Shown: positions 6,111 through 10,430 of the stretch, one piece after another | Position numbering within the stretch: position 1 is the stretch's first letter | Layout of the letters: each line of letters begins with the position of its first letter | NCBI GenBank assembly: GCA_001797815.1 | Contig: MGQK01000107.1 | Location: 51,661-62,090 of the forward strand | Length of the DNA: 10,430 nucleotides | Direction: 5' to 3' | Origin: Deltaproteobacteria bacterium RBG_13_61_14 | GTDB lineage: Bacteria > RBG-13-61-14 | The notes under the pieces: generated by a model | Seen by the model: the letters and a program-made list of their open reading frames with translations, nothing else | Told to the model about the DNA's origin: nothing | Database searches by the model: none | Program-made: the position numbers and the translations under genes

Positions 6111-6233
6111 ATACCAATTTGCAATCATGATTCAACTCAGGAAAGGTGGATCAGAGAGAAAGTAGGGGCACGGCCTGCCGTGCCCCTACATCCCGCTGGA
6201 TCATGCGCTAGATTTTTGAAAGCAAATTGGTAT
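6111..6233. repeat. MITE-like element with a second palindrome nested inside
   Basis: Perfect 12-bp terminal inverted repeats ATACCAATTTGC (6111-6122) and GCAAATTGGTAT (6222-6233) enclose a perfect 13-bp palindrome, GTAGGGGCACGGC (6162-6174) and GCCGTGCCCCTAC (6177-6189), with a two-base centre. The inner palindrome is itself flanked by the direct repeat TGGATCA (6147-6153 and 6197-6203), as if it had inserted into the outer element. It occupies over half of the 235-base gap before permease 1. No coding capacity. Confidence 0.7.
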
Positions 6234-6236
6234 CGC

Positions 6237-6265
6237 TTGCACTTTGCCGCCCGACTGGATAGACT
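6237..6265 (+). promoter_or_regulatory. Weak candidate promoter directly before permease 1
   Basis: TTGCAC (6237-6242), 17 bases, then TAGACT (6260-6265, four of six -10 bases). The -10 box ends seven bases before the ATG at 6273, so the transcript would begin at or next to the start codon. This agrees with the lack of any SD there. The -35 match is poor and the call is tentative. Confidence 0.25.
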
Positions 6266-6272
6266 TTCCGCC

Positions 6273-7160
6273 ATGAGCACGCCCGGCCTGATCCTTTCCC
6301 GCCGCCAGACCTTCGCTTTTATCTCGCCCGCCTTCGCGATCATCGCGGTTTTCCTGGTGTTCCCCGCGGTCTGGGCGCTCTACCTCGGGCTCACCGACCT
6401 CGAGCTGACCGGAATCCGCGCGGTCATGCCGGAGTTCGTGGGCTTAAGCAACTTCGTCCGCGTCTTCCAGGACTCCTTCTTCTATAACGCCCTCAAGATC
6501 AGCCTCGTCTTTGTCTTCGGCTCCGGCATCATCGGCCAGGTCGGACTCGGGCTCCTCCTCGCCCTGCTCATGCACCGGGAAAAAAGCTGGATCAAGACCC
6601 TGGTCGCGGCCTCGGCCATCGCCGCCTGGATCATCCCAGACGTGGTCGTGGCCTACCTCTGGGTCGCGTTCCTCGATTCCGACTTCGGACTCCTCAACCG
6701 CGGGCTCAAACTGGTCGGGCTTGGACCGGTCAACTGGCTGTTCCACTACCCGCTCTTCTCCATCATCCTCTTCAACACCTGGCGCGGCACCGCCTTTTCC
6801 ATGCTGCTCTTCTCCGCGGCGCTCCAAACCCTGCCGCCCTCTTACCTGGAAACCGCGGACACGCTGGGCGCCTCGGCCTGGCGCCGCTTCCGCGACATCA
6901 TCCTGCCCCTGCTCAAGACCACCATCCTCACCGACGTGCTCCTGATCACGCTCTGGACCTTCAACGTCTTCACCCCCTTCCTGCTCACCGGCGGCGGACC
7001 CAGCTTCCGTTCCGAGATCCTGCCCATCTACGTTTACCGGACCTCGTTCAAATACTTCAAGCTCGGTTACGGCTCGGCCATTTCCACCGTGCTCCTCCTC
7101 ATCAACCTCGCCTTTGCCCTGGTCTATCTCCAGGCCAAGAGACGTCAGAAAAAATGGTAA
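6273..7160 (+). CDS. ABC importer permease, MalF/UgpA type
   Basis: A 295-residue inner-membrane protein, first permease of a carbohydrate-type (CUT1) ABC importer. About six hydrophobic segments are visible: near 13-40, 73-100, 108-134, 158-182, 218-238 and 266-286. FVGLSNFVRVFQDSFF (55-70) is the usual periplasmic stretch after the first helix. The cytoplasmic EAA loop that docks the ATPase is at 193-213 (ETADTLGASAWRRF, then a P-L-L ending). ATG 6273 is chosen because upstream in-frame sequence is repeat DNA and the first helix begins normally from here. No SD is visible. The stop overlaps the second permease start by 7 bases, so the two are translated together. Substrate unknown: sugars, polyols and glycerol-3-phosphate are typical. 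Confidence 0.92.
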   Translation: MSTPGLILSRRQTFAFISPAFAIIAVFLVFPAVWALYLGLTDLELTGIRAVMPEFVGLSNFVRVFQDSFFYNALKISLVFVFGSGIIGQVGLGLLLALLMHREKSWIKTLVAASAIAAWIIPDVVVAYLWVAFLDSDFGLLNRGLKLVGLGPVNWLFHYPLFSIILFNTWRGTAFSMLLFSAALQTLPPSYLETADTLGASAWRRFRDIILPLLKTTILTDVLLITLWTFNVFTPFLLTGGGPSFRSEILPIYVYRTSFKYFKLGYGSAISTVLLLINLAFALVYLQAKRRQKKW

Positions 7161-7966
7161 GCCGCTTCCGATGGCCCAAGCTCTTCCTGCTGCTCCTGCT
7201 CGGAGTCGGCTTCTTCCTGCCCCTGCTCTGGCTGCTCCTCACGCCTTTTGCCGCGGAGCCGACCCTGGCGGTCAAGCTGCCCTCGCTCTCGCTGAAAAGT
7301 TTCTCCGAGGTCTGGCAGAACCGGACCGCGGTGCTGGCCTTCAAAAACTCGATCATCCTCTCCCTCGGCGCCATGGCCCTGGTGCTCGGCTTCGGCTCGC
7401 TCGCGGCCTACGCCCTCTCCCGCAGCCGCTTCGCCGGCAAAGATACACTTTTGTATCTCCTGCTCCTCTTTTCCAGCATCGTCACCGGCGTCGCCGCCAT
7501 GGTTCCCATCTACGCTCTCAACCAGAAACTCCTTCTGATTGACACCCTGCTCGGCGTGATCCTGGTCTTCACCGCCGGGTTCCTGCCCACCGCGGTCTTC
7601 ATCCTCAAGGACTTTGTGGACGGCATCCCCCGCGCCTACGAGGAGGCGGCGTTGGTGGACGGCTCCTCTTCGCTGGCGCTCTTCCGTTACGTGGCCTTTC
7701 CCCTGGCCCGGCCCGGCCTGGCCGTGATCGCGGTGCTCACCTTTGTCAGCACCTGGGCCAACTTCCTGGTGCCTTTCGTGCTCCTGCGGAGCTCCGAGAA
7801 GGTGCCGATCGCGGTTGCCATCTACCAGTTCTTCACCGAGGTGGGCATCCCCCGGATCGGGGTCATCTCCGCTTATTCTCTGTTGTATACAGCGCCGGTG
7901 CTGGCCGTCTATTTCTGGATCAGCCGGCGCTACGGCTTCGGCTTCTTCGGGGGTCTGAAAGGATGA
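7154..7966 (+). CDS. ABC importer permease, MalG/UgpE type
   Basis: A 270-residue inner-membrane protein, the partner permease. Hydrophobic segments are near 9-30, 64-90, 98-123, 128-152, 186-210 and 236-257, six in all. SLKSFSEVW (46-54) and FKNSIILSLGAM (63-74) are the typical opening of the MalG group. The EAA loop is EEAALVDGSSSLALFRYVAF (163-182) with the conserved glycine, followed by P. The ATG at 7154 lies inside the last codons of permease 1 (ATGGTAA overlap), a sign of translational coupling. The ATPase gene follows only after 155 bases because a long inverted repeat lies between them. No substrate-binding protein is next to it, so substrate cannot be read from context. Confidence 0.93.
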   Translation: MVSRFRWPKLFLLLLLGVGFFLPLLWLLLTPFAAEPTLAVKLPSLSLKSFSEVWQNRTAVLAFKNSIILSLGAMALVLGFGSLAAYALSRSRFAGKDTLLYLLLLFSSIVTGVAAMVPIYALNQKLLLIDTLLGVILVFTAGFLPTAVFILKDFVDGIPRAYEEAALVDGSSSLALFRYVAFPLARPGLAVIAVLTFVSTWANFLVPFVLLRSSEKVPIAVAIYQFFTEVGIPRIGVISAYSLLYTAPVLAVYFWISRRYGFGFFGGLKG

Positions 7967-7972
7967 AGAGGA

Positions 7973-8099
<127 letters not shown>

Positions 8100-8121
8100 A
8101 ATTATCAGGATCGGTGGAAGC

Positions 8122-9180
8122 ATGGCGGAAGTAGTTTTGGAAAAGGTTTCCAAAGTCTTCGGCGCGGCCCGGGCCGTGGATGAGGTGAGCCTGGAGGTGC
8201 GGGACGGCGAGTTCTTCACCCTGCTCGGCCCCTCGGGCTGCGGCAAGACCACCACCCTGCGCCTGGTGGCCGGGCTCGAGCTGGCCGACAGCGGCACCAT
8301 CCGCATCGGATCGCGCGACGTCACCCGCGTGCCCCCGCCCGAGCGCCGCATCGCCATGGTCTTCCAGAACTACGCGCTCTACCCGCACATGACCATCGCC
8401 GAGAACATCTCTTACCCCCTGCGCCTGCGCAAGGTTCCGGCCGACGCCATCGCCCGGAAGGTCGGGGCGGTGGCGGAGAAGCTCCGGATCGAGCCGCTCC
8501 TCCTGCGGATGCCGTCCCAGATCTCCGGCGGCCAGCAGCAGCGGGTGGCCGTGGCCCGGGCCATGGTCCAGGACCCGCAGGTCTATCTCTTCGACGAGCC
8601 GCTCAGCAACCTCGACTTTAAGCTCCGCCTGGAAGCGCGCCGGTTCCTCAAGCACATCCAGCGCGAGACCGGCGTCACCGCCCTCTACGTCACCCACGAC
8701 CAGACCGAGGCCCTGGCGCTGTCCGACCGGGTGGCGGTGCTCAAGGACGGAAGACTGATGCAGGTCGCGCCGCCGGAGGAGATTTACCGGCGGCCGGCCA
8801 ATGCCTTTGTCGCGGGTTTTGTGGGCGCGCCGGCCATGAACCTGGTCGAGGGCGAGGTTCTAGGATCGAGGTTCATCTCCGGGAAGTTTCGCGTGGAAGT
8901 GGGAGGCGAGCCCGGGTTGGCCTCCGGCGCCGGGGCTACTTTAGGTATCCGGCCCGAGCACCTGGAGCTTAAGCCGGCCGGCGCCGGCGCTTTGGCCGGG
9001 ATCATTGATGATGTGGAACCCCAGGGCCACGAGCAGATCGTGACCGTACTGGTGAACGAAGTGCCGCTGCTCGCGCGCGTGATCGAAACCCAACGCCTGA
9101 AGCTGGGCGAGCCGGTCTCTCTTCGGTTTGATCCCTCCGCCCTTCACCTCTTCGGGCCGGACGGCAATCGCGTCAACTAG
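8122..9180 (+). CDS. ABC importer ATPase, MalK/UgpC/MsmK type
   Basis: A 352-residue ATP-hydrolysing subunit that powers the importer from the cytoplasmic side, acting as a dimer on the EAA loops of the permeases. All motifs are intact: Walker A GPSGCGKT (36-43), Q-loop Gln82 in VFQNYALYPHM, signature SGGQQQ (135-140), Walker B YLFDEP (155-160), D-loop SNLD (162-165) and switch His192 in VTHDQTEAL. Residues from about 235 form the TOBE/OB domain typical of CUT1 ATPases (GIRPEHL is visible), which can bind regulators or shared partners. A GGTGGAAG stretch just before the ATG may serve as a weak SD. The last codons CGC GTC AAC TAG are repeated 108 bases downstream beyond a palindromic element, so the present stop codon may date from an insertion. 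Confidence 0.94.
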   Translation: MAEVVLEKVSKVFGAARAVDEVSLEVRDGEFFTLLGPSGCGKTTTLRLVAGLELADSGTIRIGSRDVTRVPPPERRIAMVFQNYALYPHMTIAENISYPLRLRKVPADAIARKVGAVAEKLRIEPLLLRMPSQISGGQQQRVAVARAMVQDPQVYLFDEPLSNLDFKLRLEARRFLKHIQRETGVTALYVTHDQTEALALSDRVAVLKDGRLMQVAPPEEIYRRPANAFVAGFVGAPAMNLVEGEVLGSRFISGKFRVEVGGEPGLASGAGATLGIRPEHLELKPAGAGALAGIIDDVEPQGHEQIVTVLVNEVPLLARVIETQRLKLGEPVSLRFDPSALHLFGPDGNRVN

Positions 9181-9287
9181 TCTGTAGGGGCGACCGGACT
9201 TCGGCGAGCTCCCCTCGATAAACTCGGGGCCTGAGCTGGTCGAAGGCAGTCGAGCCGCCGGTCGCCCCTACTTCCTCGTGTCAACTA
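9168..9287. repeat. Palindromic insertion with flanking direct repeats at the ATPase stop codon
   Basis: GTAGGGGCGACCGG (9184-9197) and CCGGTCGCCCCTAC (9258-9271) are perfect 14-bp inverted ends. Inside is an imperfect pair (9198-9211 with 9233-9246, 11 of 14) and a central hairpin CCCCTCGA...TCGGGG (9211-9229). Flanking everything is GTCAACTA as a direct repeat (9172-9179 and 9280-9287), extendable to 11 of 12 (TCGCGTCAACTA and TCGTGTCAACTA). It separates two convergent genes. It lacks a T-run on either strand, so a terminator role would not be of the classic kind. Confidence 0.75.
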
Positions 9288-9288
9288 A

Positions 9289-10020
9289 TTACGCAATCAT
9301 CGGTAAGCGGCCGGCTTGCAGGTCCGCCTCCGCCTCCTGGATCCGGTCCGCGGTGTCCAGACTTTTCCAGTAGCCCTCCATGAGGAAAGCCCGGATTTCC
9401 CGGCCGGCGCGGAGCAGCGGGATGTAAGCGTCCCGGATCAGGCAAGCCGGGACGCCCGCGGGCAGGGCATCCAGAATTTCTGGCTCCAGGATTTGCAGGC
9501 CGGTGAAAGTGAAAGCTTGCAAACCCGCCGCCTCGATCTCCGCCGGCTCACCCCGCAGCCGGCGCACGCGGCCCTGCGCGTCCACCAGCACCGGGCTAAA
9601 CTCCGCCGGGTTCGGCAATTGCTTCAAGACCAGCGTGGCCGCCGGCCGGTGGCGGCGGTGGGCCTTGAGCACCTGGTCCAGGTCCAGCTCGATCAGCGTA
9701 TCCGCGTTCAACACCACCAGGGTCTCGCCCCTGAAAAATTTTTCCGCGTTCTTGATCCCGCCGCCGGTGTCGAGCAAGACCGGCTCCGGCGAGAAAGTAA
9801 TGTGCAGGCCCAGCCTGGAGCCGTCGCCCAGGGCTTGGCGCCACTGGTCCGGCTGGAGGTGGATGTTGATGATGACTTCGCGGATGCCCTGCCCGCGGAG
9901 AAACGCGAGCGGATACAGGATCATGGGCCGGCCGGCCACCGGCAAGAGCGGCTTGGGCGTCTTCTCGGTCAAGGGCCGCAACCGGGTGCCCAGGCCGGCG
10001 GCCAGGATCAGGGCTTTCAT
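9289..10020 (-). CDS. Sugar-1-phosphate nucleotidyltransferase (MurU/mannose-1-P guanylyltransferase-like)
   Basis: A 243-residue cytoplasmic enzyme that joins a nucleotide to a sugar 1-phosphate to give an NDP-sugar and PPi. The N-terminus carries the family signature LAAGLGTRLRPLTEKTPKPL (7-26). LLDTGGGIKNA (82-92) and VLNADTLIELDLD (103-115, with the metal-binding Asp107) follow, and YWKSLDTADRIQEAEAD near the end is the usual substrate-site finish. The absence of a left-handed beta-helix domain and the GGGIKNA form fit the short MurU/HddC-like group. That group makes UDP-MurNAc or GDP-/NDP-sugars; the sugar cannot be chosen from sequence. It overlaps the upstream membrane-protein gene by ATGA, so the two are coupled and probably work in envelope glycan synthesis. 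Confidence 0.9.
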   Translation of the reverse strand: MKALILAAGLGTRLRPLTEKTPKPLLPVAGRPMILYPLAFLRGQGIREVIINIHLQPDQWRQALGDGSRLGLHITFSPEPVLLDTGGGIKNAEKFFRGETLVVLNADTLIELDLDQVLKAHRRHRPAATLVLKQLPNPAEFSPVLVDAQGRVRRLRGEPAEIEAAGLQAFTFTGLQILEPEILDALPAGVPACLIRDAYIPLLRAGREIRAFLMEGYWKSLDTADRIQEAEADLQAGRLPMIA

Positions 10021-10430
10021 GGCGGAGTGCCGGGCGCAAAAGTCCGCACCCGGGAAAGGGTCAGGGTTTCCTCGAAGAGCGGGAGGGTGAGGAGGAGTTC
10101 CCGCTGCTCAAAGGGGCCGGGGAAGGTTTGGCGGAAGCTGACCACGGCCGGGTCTTCCAGGTCGGAGAAGAGGAGGTGGGTGATTCCGAACTGCATAAGC
10201 TGTTGGGGCCGGCGGTTGAAGATGTTTTTGACGTAGTAGGTGCGATAGGGAGTTTCCAGGCAAAGCGGCGCGGCCCATTCGCCGATGAGGACCGCGGGAC
10301 CGGGGCCGATGGTTTTTTGCAGCGCTTGGCCGGCTTCCTGGATTTGATAGGCGGGGTCACGGAGCCAGCGGAGGTAGGGGACGAGGTTGAAGAGGAGGGC
10401 CAGGGCGATCAGGGAAGCCGCGGCCAGGCG
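10017..10430 (-). CDS. C-terminal part of a membrane protein, possibly a GT39/PMT-like glycosyltransferase (runs off the window)
   Basis: Reading the minus strand from the window edge gives an unbroken 137-codon frame ending at TGA (10019-10017), which overlaps the ATG of the nucleotidyltransferase gene as ATGA. The fragment opens with one hydrophobic segment (LAAASLIALALLFNLV, about 2-17). A soluble tail of about 115 residues follows, with LIGEWAAPLCLE (48-59), TYYVKNIFN (64-72) and FGITHLLFSDLEDPAVV (81-97). A last transmembrane helix followed by such an alpha/beta tail is the typical ending of polyprenol-phosphate-sugar dependent glycosyltransferases (GT39/ArnT-like). With no catalytic N-terminus in view the assignment is tentative. 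The frame itself is well supported by codon pattern and by the overlap. Confidence 0.7.
   Translation of the reverse strand, partial: RLAAASLIALALLFNLVPYLRWLRDPAYQIQEAGQALQKTIGPGPAVLIGEWAAPLCLETPYRTYYVKNIFNRRPQQLMQFGITHLLFSDLEDPAVVSFRQTFPGPFEQRELLLTLPLFEETLTLSRVRTFAPGTPP

Noticed and set aside
5159-6124. 321-codon open frame on the minus strand across the nitroreductase gene
   Set aside because: It lies opposite a gene with a clear family match, SD and Tat signal. Its translation is low-complexity, rich in Arg, Ala and Gly, and has no recognisable domain; high GC explains the lack of stops.
9184-9271. Bidirectional intrinsic terminator between the convergent genes
   Set aside because: The stem is long and interrupted and neither strand has a T-run after it. 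The flanking direct repeats fit an inserted element better, though it may still hinder transcription.
10061-10360. 99-codon minus-strand frame at the right edge, rich in Ser, Pro and Lys
   Set aside because: A different minus-strand frame runs open from the window edge to the ATGA overlap at 10017-10020 and reads as a plausible protein, so this one is its shadow.

Overview
This is a GC-rich (about 60 % or more by eye) bacterial chromosomal segment with densely packed genes and several palindromic intergenic repeats. The gene content points to a bacterium with at least partly anaerobic, ferredoxin-based metabolism: a two-subunit indolepyruvate:ferredoxin oxidoreductase, an AMP-forming phenylacetate-CoA ligase and a Tat-exported flavoprotein. 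The repeat types (CACAGAGACACAGAG-type inverted repeats, GTAGGGGC-capped palindromes, a GACCTGACCCC string) are, from memory, frequent in Desulfobacterota-like and candidate-phylum genomes. That is only a weak taxonomic hint, and I cannot name the organism from sequence alone.

Layout. Positions 1-500 hold a promoter, a leader hairpin and a small XRE-type DNA-binding protein. Positions 581-1033 (minus) encode a PaaI-like hotdog thioesterase with its own promoter. It is divergent from iorA (1330-3141), iorB (3167-3754) and paaK (3825-5123), all plus. A Tat-signal nitroreductase-fold protein follows (5339-6037). Next come two ABC-importer permeases (6273-7160 and 7154-7966, overlapping by 7 bp) and their ATPase (8122-9180), with no substrate-binding protein in view. 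On the minus strand at the right end, a sugar-1-phosphate nucleotidyltransferase (9289-10020) overlaps by ATGA the 3' end of a membrane protein that runs off the window (10017-10430). That last gene has no start codon in the window and is easily missed.

How the genes fit together. IorAB oxidatively decarboxylates aryl pyruvates (from Trp, Phe, Tyr) to arylacetyl-CoA with reduced ferredoxin. PaaK makes the same class of arylacetyl-CoA from the free acid, and PaaI-type thioesterases hydrolyse such CoA esters. Together they look like an arylacetate / aromatic amino acid module that could run towards catabolism or, in reverse, towards aromatic amino acid synthesis from arylacetates. The ABC genes look like a sugar or glycerol-phosphate type (CUT1) importer. 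The two right-end genes look like cell-envelope glycan synthesis.

The most unusual content is intergenic. Four palindromic elements sit in the gaps around iorA, permease 1, the ABC ATPase and the nucleotidyltransferase. Three of them share GTAGGGGC...GCCCCTAC ends around unrelated interiors. One is flanked by an 8-bp direct repeat (11/12 when extended) that contains the ATPase stop codon, so an insertion can be reconstructed base by base. I found no CRISPR array, tRNA, rRNA, complete insertion sequence or recognisable defence system.
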